DNA of 41,449 bases. Origin: Vicinamibacteria bacterium (GTDB taxonomy: Bacteria; Acidobacteriota; Vicinamibacteria; Fen-336). Under the pieces are notes generated by a model. The model was not told the origin of the DNA. It was given only the letters and a program-made list of their open reading frames with translations, and did not search any database. The stretch covers positions 110,977 through 152,425 of the forward strand of contig DATMML010000037.1 of the NCBI GenBank assembly GCA_035570235.1, in the 5' to 3' direction. The position numbers were made by a program, and so were the translations under genes. The first letter of the stretch is position 1. Each line of letters opens with the position of its first letter. Of the stretch, positions 34,560 to 41,449 are shown piece after piece.

Positions 34560-35336
34560 TCACTGCCGGCTCGCCCGGCGGCGGGGAGGGGCGGTGGCCG
34601 AAGGGCGGGCTCGGCCCCCGCCGGAGGCGCCGACTCGGCGCAGGGTCTTCACCTCCTGCGGAGTGAGGTGCCGGAACTCCCCGGGCTCGAGCCCTCGCGT
34701 GGTAAGGGAACCGAACGCTACCCGCCGCAGCTTGGAGACAGGGTGGCCTACCGCCTCCAGCAGCCGCCGGACCTCGTGTTGTTTGCCCTCGTGCAGGGTG
34801 AGCTCCAGCCAGGCATGCTTGTCGGCTTCGAGCACCCGGACCCGGTCCACGTGCAGGCGTTCGCCTTCCACGCGAACCCCCGTGCGCAGCGCGCCTAAAG
34901 CCCGAGCGTCGGGCACGCCCCGCACCTTGGCCTGGTAGACCCGGGGCACCTCGTAGCGCGGGTGGGCCACCCGCTCCGCGAAGGCGCCGTCGTTGGTGAG
35001 AAGGAGCAGGCCTTCCGTGGTCACGTCCAAGCGTCCGACCGGGAACAGGCCCTGCACCGCGGGCACCAGCTCCATGACCGTCGTGCGTCCCTCGGGGTCG
35101 TGGCGGGTGGTGACCACCCCCCTGGGCTTGTTGAGGATGAGGTAGACGGGCCCCGGCGGCGGGCGGAGGCGCACGCCGTCCACGCGGATGTCGTCGCGCG
35201 TGATGTCCGCCTTAGTGCCGAGCCGGGTCGCCGCGGTCCCGTTCACGGTGACGCGGCCCTGGCTCATGACCGTTTCCGCTCCCCGCCGCGAGGCGATCCC
35301 CGCGCGGGAGAGGATCTTCTGCAGACGCTCCTCCAC
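34560..35336 (-). CDS. rluB: Ribosomal pseudouridine synthase, RluB/RsuA type
   Basis: 258-residue synthase isomerising uridine in rRNA. N-terminal S4 RNA-binding domain (LQKILSRAGIASRRGAETVM, GRVTVNG), then the RsuA-type catalytic domain with the nucleophilic Asp in FPVGRLDVTTEGLLLLTNDG, VYLILNKPRGVVTT upstream and LTLHEGKQHEVRRLLEAVGH downstream. The C-terminus (GGGRARPSATAPPRRRASRQ) is a basic disordered tail. Between scpB/lipoprotein and cmk, as commonly found; RluB preferred over RsuA because of the scpAB context. GTG start; an ATG 11 bases upstream is out of frame. Confidence 0.92.
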   Translation of the reverse strand: MEERLQKILSRAGIASRRGAETVMSQGRVTVNGTAATRLGTKADITRDDIRVDGVRLRPPPGPVYLILNKPRGVVTTRHDPEGRTTVMELVPAVQGLFPVGRLDVTTEGLLLLTNDGAFAERVAHPRYEVPRVYQAKVRGVPDARALGALRTGVRVEGERLHVDRVRVLEADKHAWLELTLHEGKQHEVRRLLEAVGHPVSKLRRVAFGSLTTRGLEPGEFRHLTPQEVKTLRRVGASGGGRARPSATAPPRRRASRQ

Positions 35337-35382
35337 GCGCGGATCATACTCCGGAGCCGGGGTGGGGTTGGGGGAGGCGGGG

Positions 35383-35742
35383 TCAGTGCAGGGCAGGAAG
35401 AACGACCACCTGCACGGAGGACGTGGCGGTGGAGCCGTTCGCCGTCGCGAGCAGCGTGTAGGTGAGGGTCGAGGCCGGCATCACCAGCTTGGACCCGCTC
35501 GTGGTCACGGTGCCGACGCCCTGATCGATCGTGACGGAGTCCGCTCCCGAAACGTTCCAGCTGAGGGTGGTGTTGGAGCCGGCCACGACTTGGCTGGGAT
35601 TCGCGGAGAAGTTCTGGATGGCGAGGTTGCCCGACCCCGTGAGGTTCTTCAGGACATCGAGCGCACTGCAGCCCAGCGTCGCGGCGGCGGCAACCGCGAC
35701 GAGCACGGCCAGCGGGAAGGAGAGCGAGCGGCGTCGTATCAT
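35383..35742 (-). CDS. Lipoprotein with one Ig-like domain
   Basis: 119-residue predicted lipoprotein. A signal with lipobox TLGCSA (MIRRRSLSFPLAVLVAVAAA start) is followed by an ~80-residue Ig-like beta domain: NFSANPSQVVAGSNTTLSWN, SGADSVTIDQGVGTVT, STLTYTLLATANGSTATSSV. This PATP-type module with a conserved Trp occurs in many acidobacterial secreted proteins. ATG at 35742 has GGAGAG upstream; two earlier in-frame Met codons are less well placed. It sits inside the otherwise conserved scpA-scpB-rluB-cmk order with its own AT-rich promoter, so it looks like an inserted gene. Confidence 0.78.
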   Translation of the reverse strand: MIRRRSLSFPLAVLVAVAAAATLGCSALDVLKNLTGSGNLAIQNFSANPSQVVAGSNTTLSWNVSGADSVTIDQGVGTVTTSGSKLVMPASTLTYTLLATANGSTATSSVQVVVLPALH

Positions 35743-35770
35743 AGGTCTCTCCATCAAAAAATCTGATTCA

Positions 35771-35799
35771 ATGATAATCAATTAGATAACAAATATCAA
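35771..35799 (-). promoter_or_regulatory. AT-rich sigma70-like promoter of the Ig-like lipoprotein
   Basis: On the minus strand TTGATA (35799-35794), exactly 17 bp, TATCAT (35776-35771). The surrounding ~55 bp are strongly AT-rich, unlike anything else in the window. Predicted start near 35764, leaving a ~20-base leader with GGAGAG before the ATG. Confidence 0.65.
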
Positions 35800-35807
35800 G
35801 TATTACT

Positions 35808-36536
35808 TTAAGGCTTGTCGTCGGGTGTTTCGGACTCGAGCGATGCGTCGCTGTCCGAGGCGCCGGCCTCCCCCTCCGCAAGGGGAATCTCCACCGGCCG
35901 CGGAGCCTCGATCGCACGCTTGAGCCCGGCCACGTCCACCTCCTCCCCGAGGACCTCGGCAAACTCCTCGATCCGGGGGAGATCACCCAGATCCTTGAGG
36001 CCGAAGTGGAGCAGGAACTGCTTGGTGGTGCCATAGAGGATGGGGCGGCCCACCACCTCTTTGCGCCCCAGGATCCGAATCAGTCTCTTCTCGAGCAGGG
36101 TCTTGATCACTCCCCCGGACTTGACCCCCCTCAGCTCGATGATCTCGGGGAGCGTGACCGGCTGCTTGTAGGCCACGACCGCGAGTGTCTCCAGGGCCTG
36201 GATGGATAGGCGGGTCGGGGCCTTGGGGTCGAGCAGCTCGCGCACCCAGTCGTTGTACTCGGGCCGGGTCGTGATCTGCCAGCCACCGGCGATCTCCAGA
36301 AGCTGGAGGCCCCGCCCGTCCCGGGCGTAGTCTCGGCGCAGCTCCTCGAGCGCGGCCTGCCAGGCCTCCCGAGGCACCCCCCCCATGACCTCCGTGATCT
36401 CGCGGGGGGTGAGGGGCTGGGGAGAGGCGAAGATCAGGGCCTCGAGGACCGCCCGCACCTCCGCGGCGGGAAGGACCGGGGCCTCCTCGGGCTCGGGGCC
36501 CGCGCCTTTGTCGTTCTCGTCCTCGTTCTCTTTCAC
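35808..36536 (-). CDS. scpB: Segregation and condensation protein B
   Basis: 242-residue winged-helix kite subunit of the Smc-ScpAB condensin complex. Two winged helices: VRAVLEALIFASPQPLTPRE with LEIAGGWQITTRPEYNDWV, then LSIQALETLAVVAYKQPVTL, IELRGVKSGGVIKTLLEKRL and RKEVVGRPILYGTTKQFLLH. The C-terminal ~50 residues are acidic and disordered (EGEAGASDSDASLESETPDD). GTG start with GAGAGGA upstream, 25 bp after scpA. Confidence 0.95.
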   Translation of the reverse strand: MKENEDENDKGAGPEPEEAPVLPAAEVRAVLEALIFASPQPLTPREITEVMGGVPREAWQAALEELRRDYARDGRGLQLLEIAGGWQITTRPEYNDWVRELLDPKAPTRLSIQALETLAVVAYKQPVTLPEIIELRGVKSGGVIKTLLEKRLIRILGRKEVVGRPILYGTTKQFLLHFGLKDLGDLPRIEEFAEVLGEEVDVAGLKRAIEAPRPVEIPLAEGEAGASDSDASLESETPDDKP

Positions 36537-36561
36537 TGGTCCTCTCGTGCCGCCCCTGATT

Positions 36562-37383
36562 CTAGGCTACCGGGCGCGGGGCGCCGTTCTCCGGTCCCAG
36601 GGGCCGGAACACGCGGATGGGCCCGAAGAGGCCGCGCTGGTAGACCTTCACCTGCTTGAGCCGGATCAGCTCCAAGAGAGCGAGGAAAGTCAAGATCATG
36701 TCCCGCTTGGTTTCCTGCGCCGCGAACAGTCCCCCGAACTCCAGGGACTCGCCCGCCCCAAGCAGGGATAGCAGCTCCTCCATCCGCTGCTCGACCGTCT
36801 TGCCCTCGGGCTCCACCTCGTGGGCGAGGAGGGTCTTGCGTCTCTCCAGCACCTCCCGGAAGGCGGTGATGAGGTCGAAGAGCCCGGCCTCCAGCATCTC
36901 CTCCCCGGCGTCGTCGAACCGGGGGACCACCCCGTCGGGACGGGTCCAGGTCGCGGCCCGGATCTGGGCCTGCTGGTGGAGGACCCCCGCCGCCTCCTTG
37001 TAGCGCTGGAACTCCAGCAGGCGCCGCACCAGCTCCGCGCGGGGGTCTTCGGTCTCCTCCTCACCCTGCGCCTCCGTGGGATCGACGGGGACCAGCATCT
37101 TGGACTTGATGTGGATGAGGGTGGCCGCCATCACCATGAACTCCCCTGCCACGTCCAGGTTCAGCTCCTTCATGAGGTCCAGGTACTCCACGTACTGGCG
37201 GGTGATGGGCGCGATGGGAATGTCGTGGATGTCGATGCGGTCCCGCCGGATCAGGTAGAGCAGCAGGTCCAACGGCCCCTCGAAGACGGGGAGCTGAATG
37301 CGGGGGGCGTCCGCGGGGAGGACCGACTCCACCCCCTCCGGGGGGAGGAGGGGGGGCTCCCGGTTTTCCCGCTCGTCGCTCAC
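36562..37383 (-). CDS. scpA: Segregation and condensation protein A
   Basis: 273-residue kleisin of the Smc-ScpAB complex that bridges the two Smc heads. N-terminal helix region FEGPLDLLLYLIRRDRIDIH, IAPITRQYVEYLDLMKELNL, VAGEFMVMAATLIHIKSKML (partner-binding), acidic linker, and C-terminal winged helix (MILTFLALLELIRLKQVKVY, FGPIRVFRP). GTG start overlaps the trpS stop by four bases (GTGA), hence coupled. Confidence 0.95.
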   Translation of the reverse strand: MSDERENREPPLLPPEGVESVLPADAPRIQLPVFEGPLDLLLYLIRRDRIDIHDIPIAPITRQYVEYLDLMKELNLDVAGEFMVMAATLIHIKSKMLVPVDPTEAQGEEETEDPRAELVRRLLEFQRYKEAAGVLHQQAQIRAATWTRPDGVVPRFDDAGEEMLEAGLFDLITAFREVLERRKTLLAHEVEPEGKTVEQRMEELLSLLGAGESLEFGGLFAAQETKRDMILTFLALLELIRLKQVKVYQRGLFGPIRVFRPLGPENGAPRPVA

Positions 37384-38384
37384 CTCGGGGGCCGCTGATA
37401 GTCGATCTTCATGGCCGACCGGACCTCGGCCAGGGTCGCTTCCGCGACCGACCGGGCCCGTTTCGACCCCTCGTGCAGGATGTCCCAGACACGCTCAGGG
37501 TGGGCCGCAAACTCAGGACGGCGGGCATGGATAGGGGACAGGCGCTCCAACAGATGGTTGGCCAGGCGCGCCTTGCAGTCCAGGCAGCCGATGCCCGCGC
37601 TCCGGCAGCCGGCGGCGGCCCAGTCCTGGCTCTCCGGGGGGGAGAAGGCCCGGTGCAGGTCGAAGACCGGGCAGACGTCGGGGTTGCCGGGGTCGGTGCG
37701 ACGCTTCCGGGCCGGATCCGTGACCATGGTGCGCAGCTTCTCCCGCACGACTTCGGGCGCATCCTGCAGGTAGATCGCGTTGGCGTAGGACTTCGACATC
37801 TTGCGTCCATCCGTGCCCGGGATGCGGGCCGTCTTGGTGAGCAGGGTTTTCGGCTCCGGAAAAACCGGCCCGTAGAGGTGGTTGAAGCGGCGCACGATCT
37901 CCCGGCTCAGCTCGAGGTGGGGAGCCTGGTCTTCCCCCACCGGCACCGCGTCCGCCTTGTAGATGATGATGTCGGCCGTCTGCAGGACGGGGTAGCCGAG
38001 GAAGCCGTAGGTCGAGAGGTCCCTGTCCTGGAGCTGCTGCTGCTGCTCCTTGTAGGAGGGAACGCGCTCCAGCCAGGCCACGGGCGTCACCATGGAAAGC
38101 AGGAGATGCAGCTCCGCGTGCTCGGGCACGGCGCTCTGAATGAAGAGGACGGAGCGGGCGGGGTCGAGGCCGGCCGCCAGCCAGTCCGTGGCTACCTCGA
38201 GGACGTTCCCGCGGATGCCCCGGGTGTCGGCGTAGTCGGTGGTGAGCGAGTGCCAGTCCACGATGGGGAAGAAGCACTCATACTCGTCCTGGAGGCGCAC
38301 CCAGTTCTCGAGCGCCCCCATCAAATTCCCCAGGTGGAGGGGGCCGGTGGGGCGCATGCCGGAAAGGATGCGGGGCCGGGGCAT
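37380..38384 (-). CDS. trpS: Tryptophanyl-tRNA synthetase
   Basis: 334-residue class I synthetase charging tRNA-Trp. HIGH-type motif GPLHLGNLMGAL at about residue 14-25, the Trp-pocket region WHSLTTDYADTRG, QTADIIIYKADAVPVGEDQ, and the KMSKS loop in DGRKMSKSYANAIYL. A Cys-rich stretch (DVCPVFDLHR, GIGCLDCKARLANHL) carries cysteines (C..C..C) as in bacterial TrpS with a metal or Fe-S site. ATG is one base after the stop of the protease gene (TAACATG). Confidence 0.96.
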   Translation of the reverse strand: MPRPRILSGMRPTGPLHLGNLMGALENWVRLQDEYECFFPIVDWHSLTTDYADTRGIRGNVLEVATDWLAAGLDPARSVLFIQSAVPEHAELHLLLSMVTPVAWLERVPSYKEQQQQLQDRDLSTYGFLGYPVLQTADIIIYKADAVPVGEDQAPHLELSREIVRRFNHLYGPVFPEPKTLLTKTARIPGTDGRKMSKSYANAIYLQDAPEVVREKLRTMVTDPARKRRTDPGNPDVCPVFDLHRAFSPPESQDWAAAGCRSAGIGCLDCKARLANHLLERLSPIHARRPEFAAHPERVWDILHEGSKRARSVAEATLAEVRSAMKIDYQRPPR

Positions 38385-38385
38385 G

Positions 38386-39018
38386 TTAGAGAGCGAGCCG
38401 GAAGAGGAAGTCCGTGAGCAGGCTAACCAAGGGTTGCACGACCCGGCCCAGGAGGCCGGTCATGAACAGGATGAGCAGGATCCACATCCCGTAGGGCTCC
38501 ACCACGCGGTCGTAGCGGGCGGCGATGCTGCGGGGCAAGCCCCAGGAAGCCACCCAGGAGCCGTCGAGGGGAGGCAGGGGCACGAGGTTGAAGATGGCGA
38601 GGGCTACGTTCATCTGGATCCCGACGGCAAGAATCAGGGCCGGCAACGCGTCCTGGCCCTGCACCAGCCCCGTGCGCACGGTGACGAGCAGGAGCACGGT
38701 GAAGATCACGGCCAGGATCAGGTTCGAGACCGGGCCCGCCCCCGCCACCAGGACGTGCCCCTGGGCCAGGCGGCGGAAGTTCTGGGCCCCGACCGGCGTG
38801 GGCTTGGCCCAGCCCAGGAGAGGGATGCCGCTGGGTCCGAAGATCTGGAGGAGGGGGATGAGGAGGGTTCCCACGGGGTCTATGTGCACGAAGGGGTTCA
38901 GGCTCACCCGGCCCTGGCGCAGGGCGGTGTCGTCCCCCATCCGCCAGGCCATGAAGCCGTGCGCCGACTCGTGGACAGAGAGGCTGAAGAGCAGGACCAC
39001 GTAGTACGTGACCCCCAT
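38386..39018 (-). CDS. Site-2 protease (M50) family membrane metalloprotease
   Basis: 210-residue polytopic zinc protease of the S2P/M50 type that cleaves within the membrane. The zinc motif is HESAH (in LFSLSVHESAHGFMAWRMGD), the second ligand motif is NLVPLPPLDGS, and the loop FGPSGIPLLGWAKPTPV is typical of the group. ATG at 39018 is preceded by GGAGAGG; the frame extends upstream to TTG 39048 but that lacks an SD. Conserved neighbour of trpS-scpAB; its substrate is unknown. Confidence 0.88.
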   Translation of the reverse strand: MGVTYYVVLLFSLSVHESAHGFMAWRMGDDTALRQGRVSLNPFVHIDPVGTLLIPLLQIFGPSGIPLLGWAKPTPVGAQNFRRLAQGHVLVAGAGPVSNLILAVIFTVLLLVTVRTGLVQGQDALPALILAVGIQMNVALAIFNLVPLPPLDGSWVASWGLPRSIAARYDRVVEPYGMWILLILFMTGLLGRVVQPLVSLLTDFLFRLAL

Positions 39019-39079
39019 CGCGATCCTCTCCGGCGTTAGCCCCTCCAAGCCCCCCCCGCGAAACCCCAGATACTAGCAT

Positions 39080-39092
39080 GGGGTCAGACCCC
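39080..39092. repeat. REP-like palindrome GGGGTCAGACCCC at the uvrC stop
   Basis: Perfect 13 bp palindrome whose centre is the uvrC stop codon (TGA on the minus strand). The sequence resembles the palindromic cores of REP-type repeats seen near RAYT transposases in other bacteria (from memory). Only one copy is in the window. It may be a short terminator or an inserted repeat end. Confidence 0.35.
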
Positions 39093-40880
39093 CTTCGCGA
39101 AATGGGCCTGGATGGCTGCGGCCGTGGCCCTGCCCACCGCCGCCCTTAGCTCCGCTTCGCTCGCCCCCCGCACGCCCCGCACGGAGCCGAAGCGCGAGAG
39201 CAGCTTCTTGCGCTTGGTCGGTCCCACCCCCTGGATCTCATCCAGCTCCGAGCGCAGCGTGCGCGCGCGGCGGGCCTGGCGGTGGAAGCCCACCGCGAAC
39301 CGGTGGGCCTCGTCGCGGACCCGCTGCACGAGCTGGAGCACGGGCGAGTGGCGCGGGAGCACGAAAGGGGCTTCGCGCCCGCGCAGGTAGATGAGCTCCT
39401 CCTTCTTGGCCAGGCTGGCCACCGGCTGGTCGCCGATGCCGAGCTCCTCCAGGGCCGAGACCGCCGCCCCCAGCTGGCCCTTGCCCCCGTCGATGAGGAT
39501 GAGCTCGGGCAGGTCCTTGCCCTCCTCCAGCAAACGCTTGTAGCGCCGGCCCACTACCTCGCGCATGGAGGCGAAGTCGTCGGGGTGGCCGGCCACGCCC
39601 TTGACCCGGAACTTGCGGTAGTCGGCCTTCTTGGGCAGGCCGTCCTCGAAGGCCACCATGGAAGCCACGATGTCCGAGCCCTGGATGTTCGAGATGTCGA
39701 AGCACTCGATGCGCCGTGGCTCCATCTCCAGGTCCAGAAGGTCGCGGAGGGCGCGCAGGATCTCCTGGGACTGCCGGCGGGGATGCCGCCACTCCAGATC
39801 GAAGGCCAGGCGGGCATTGCGCACGACCAGGTCCAAGAGCCGGAACTTCTCGCCCCGCTGGGGGACGCGGATCCGGACCTGCGTACCCCGGCGGGCGGAG
39901 AGCCAGGACGAGAGTAGCTCCCGATCGGGGATCTCGACGGGGACGAGGATCTCGCGCGGGACGTAGCGGCCCGACGCGTAGTACTGCTGGAGGGTAGAGG
40001 AGAGCACGGACTCGGGCTCGGTGAGGTGGTCGAGGAGGTAGCCCTCACGGGCCACCACCTTCCCGTCACGGACGGAAAAGACCTGGACCGCCGCCCGCTC
40101 CCCCTCCCCGTAGGCCGCGAAGAGGTCCCGCTCCTCGAGCTCGGTGGTGGTGATCTTCTGGGGGGTCTCCAGGCGCTCCAGGGCCCGGATCTGATCGCGC
40201 AGGCTGGCCGCCTCCTCGAAGCGGTCCCCGCCCGCGGCCCCCTCCATCTCTCCCCGGAGCCGGCGCACGACCTCCTCCGTGCGCCCCTCCAGGAACAGCC
40301 GGGCGTCGTCGCAGGCTTTGCGGTAGCGATCGAGGGAGCAGATCTCGGCCACGCAGGGGGCGAGACAGCGCTTGATCTGGTATTGCAGGCAAGGCCGAGG
40401 CCGCCGCCCGTTCAAGACCTCCCGGCAGGAGCGGACCCCGAAGAGCTTGCGGGTCAGGGAAGCCGTCTTCCGCCCCAAGCTGGCCGGAATGTAGGGCCCG
40501 CCATAAGCGTTGCCGTCCTCCCCTGGCCGCCGTACCACGTAGAGCCGGGGGTACTCCTCGGAAAGGGTCAGCTTCAGGTAGGGATGATTCTTGTCGTCTC
40601 GGAGGAGAATGTTGTAGCGTGGCCGATGACGCTTGATGAGGTTGTTTTCGAGGGCCAGGGCCTCCATCTCGGTGTCGGTGAGGACGAGGTCGAGGTCGGC
40701 GATCTCCGCCCGCAAGGACTCGAGGCGCGGGTCGGTGGGACGCGAGGCCTGAAAGTAAGACCGGACGCGGTCGCGCAACACGCGCGCCTTGCCCACGTAG
40801 AGGATGGTTCCCTCCGCGTCCTTGAAGAGGTACACGCCCGGCCGGAGAGGAAGGGTCTCCAGCTTGTCGCGCAGGGGCAC
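39084..40880 (-). CDS. uvrC: Excinuclease ABC subunit UvrC
   Basis: 598-residue nuclease making both cuts in nucleotide excision repair. N-terminal GIY-YIG (PGVYLFKDAEGTILYVGKAR, residues ~14-33) with LALENNLIKRHRPRYNILLR; Cys-rich section (RSCREVLNGRRPRPCLQYQI, then KRCLAPC); UVR motif (FEEAASLRDQIRALE); RNase H-like domain (ECFDISNIQGSDIVASMVAF; LPELILIDGGKGQ); C-terminal tandem HhH (LDEIQGVGPTKRKKLLSRFG). GTG start has GGAGG directly before it, while TATAAT lies just 6 bases upstream, implying a leaderless transcript. Downstream of trmO (59 bp), same strand. Confidence 0.97.
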   Translation of the reverse strand: MPLRDKLETLPLRPGVYLFKDAEGTILYVGKARVLRDRVRSYFQASRPTDPRLESLRAEIADLDLVLTDTEMEALALENNLIKRHRPRYNILLRDDKNHPYLKLTLSEEYPRLYVVRRPGEDGNAYGGPYIPASLGRKTASLTRKLFGVRSCREVLNGRRPRPCLQYQIKRCLAPCVAEICSLDRYRKACDDARLFLEGRTEEVVRRLRGEMEGAAGGDRFEEAASLRDQIRALERLETPQKITTTELEERDLFAAYGEGERAAVQVFSVRDGKVVAREGYLLDHLTEPESVLSSTLQQYYASGRYVPREILVPVEIPDRELLSSWLSARRGTQVRIRVPQRGEKFRLLDLVVRNARLAFDLEWRHPRRQSQEILRALRDLLDLEMEPRRIECFDISNIQGSDIVASMVAFEDGLPKKADYRKFRVKGVAGHPDDFASMREVVGRRYKRLLEEGKDLPELILIDGGKGQLGAAVSALEELGIGDQPVASLAKKEELIYLRGREAPFVLPRHSPVLQLVQRVRDEAHRFAVGFHRQARRARTLRSELDEIQGVGPTKRKKLLSRFGSVRGVRGASEAELRAAVGRATAAAIQAHFAKGV

Positions 40881-40886
40881 CCTCCG

Positions 40887-40892
40887 ATTATA
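40887..40892 (-). promoter_or_regulatory. Perfect -10 hexamer before uvrC
   Basis: TATAAT on the minus strand, 6 bases before the uvrC GTG, in very GC-rich surroundings. At 17 bp spacing the -35 position is CGGCGG, so either another sigma factor or activator is used, or the match is chance. Confidence 0.35.
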
Positions 40893-40939
40893 GGGGCCGC
40901 TACGGGCCGCCGCCGCCGCAGGCTCGCCCCCGGACGGGG

Positions 40940-41407
40940 TTAGGAGGAGCGATCCCGATCGGCCCGGGCCTCCGCCTCCGCCAACCAGCCGCGCCGAAGC
41001 TGCTCCTCGGGGATGCTGGAAAGATAGGGCTTCAGATCCAGGACGGGCGTGCCGTCCAGCATGTCCACCCCGCGGACCCGGAGCCGGGCGCCCTCCCGGC
41101 CCAGCAGCGCAACCACCGTGAGCCCGATGGGGTTGGGCCGCCTTGGGGAGCGGGTGGCAAAGACGCCGTGGGGCCGGTCGTCGATGGGCGGCTTGCCCAT
41201 GAGCTCGTAGCCCTGGGCACGATCGAAGGCCCAGATCACAAAGAGGTGGGAGAAGCCCTCGATGTGGGTGAGCCCCTTCTCGAATTCAGGGAGGAGCTCG
41301 ATGGTCCCCTCCTCCTCGTGCCGCGCTCCGCGGCCCTTGGGAATTTGCCGCGTCTCGGTGAACGGGCTGCGCACGTAGCCCACCGGCCGCATCGAGAATC
41401 GCTCCAT
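40940..41407 (-). CDS. trmO: tRNA(Thr) m6t6A37 methyltransferase TrmO (TsaA/YaeB)
   Basis: 155-residue SAM-dependent enzyme that methylates N6 of t6A37 in tRNA-Thr (E. coli TrmO). Beta-barrel fold with the conserved blocks RPVGYVRSPFTETRQIPKGR, FSHLFVIWAFDRA, GVFATRSPRRPNPIGLTVV and GVDMLDGTPVLDLKPYLSS. ATG is preceded by CGGAGA. Length is about that of the TsaA core without the C-terminal extension of the E. coli protein. Confidence 0.92.
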   Translation of the reverse strand: MERFSMRPVGYVRSPFTETRQIPKGRGARHEEEGTIELLPEFEKGLTHIEGFSHLFVIWAFDRAQGYELMGKPPIDDRPHGVFATRSPRRPNPIGLTVVALLGREGARLRVRGVDMLDGTPVLDLKPYLSSIPEEQLRRGWLAEAEARADRDRSS

Positions 41408-41449
41408 GGCGTCTCCGGAAGCGCCCCCAGGAGGAAAGTGTGAGCGGCA

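Noticed and set aside
1-41449. CRISPR arrays, tRNA or rRNA genes
   Set aside because: No regularly spaced short repeats, no tRNA-like cloverleaf or rRNA-conserved stretches were seen.

Overview
The window is a very GC-rich chromosomal segment of a diderm (Gram-negative) bacterium, most likely an acidobacterium. The lineage call rests on a VWFA protein of the type described as the VWFA-related acidobacterial domain, plus lpxD (lipid A), a bactofilin, an HpnC-type squalene synthase (hopanoids) and the site-2 protease-trpS-scpA-scpB-rluB-cmk housekeeping cluster. This is inference from gene content; there is no rRNA gene. I found no tRNA, rRNA, CRISPR array or intact mobile element.

Layout. 1-7.3 kb: partial hpnC and uvrB on the minus strand, bactofilin-lpxD on the plus strand (coupled), then a VWFA protein and a fused homocysteine methyltransferase/methylenetetrahydrofolate reductase on the minus strand. 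7.4-11.9 kb looks accessory: a VOC protein, a YcaQ/AlkX-like DNA glycosylase, a CPBP membrane protease, a secreted acetamidase/formamidase-family protein and a frameshifted, 5'-truncated tyrosine recombinase. 11.9-22.4 kb is a minus-strand run: greA, a degenerate UvrC-N-like protein, a patatin-like membrane protein, a cystathionine gamma-synthase-type enzyme, two uncharacterised small genes, fused aspartokinase-homoserine dehydrogenase, dsbD and a redoxin ending in a strong hairpin. 22.4-27.1 kb: an RNA methyltransferase, rarA, an EAL phosphodiesterase, a lipoprotein and a membrane protein.

27.2-33.7 kb: the glycine cleavage operon gcvT-gcvH-gcvP on the minus strand faces away from a plus-strand PilB/GspE-like gene whose ATPase motifs are degraded. 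The roughly 470 bp between them hold a tandem ~148 bp repeat with two conserved hairpins per copy, followed by a nested hairpin; this is the least explained part of the window. 33.8-41.4 kb: cmk, rluB, an Ig-like lipoprotein behind its own AT-rich promoter, scpB, scpA, trpS, a site-2 protease, uvrC and trmO, all on the minus strand.

Functionally, one theme is methionine/threonine and one-carbon metabolism: ThrA makes homoserine, the MetB-type enzyme leads to homocysteine, the YitJ-like fusion methylates homocysteine and supplies methyl-THF, and GcvTHP supplies methylene-THF. A second is nucleotide excision and replication repair: UvrB, UvrC, a UvrC-N-like paralogue, RarA and a YcaQ-type glycosylase. 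Several genes have a -10-like hexamer only a few bases before the start codon, suggesting leaderless or very short-leader transcripts. Three proteins look like inactive members of enzyme families: the PilB-like ATPase, the patatin, and the GIY-YIG domain of the UvrC-like protein.
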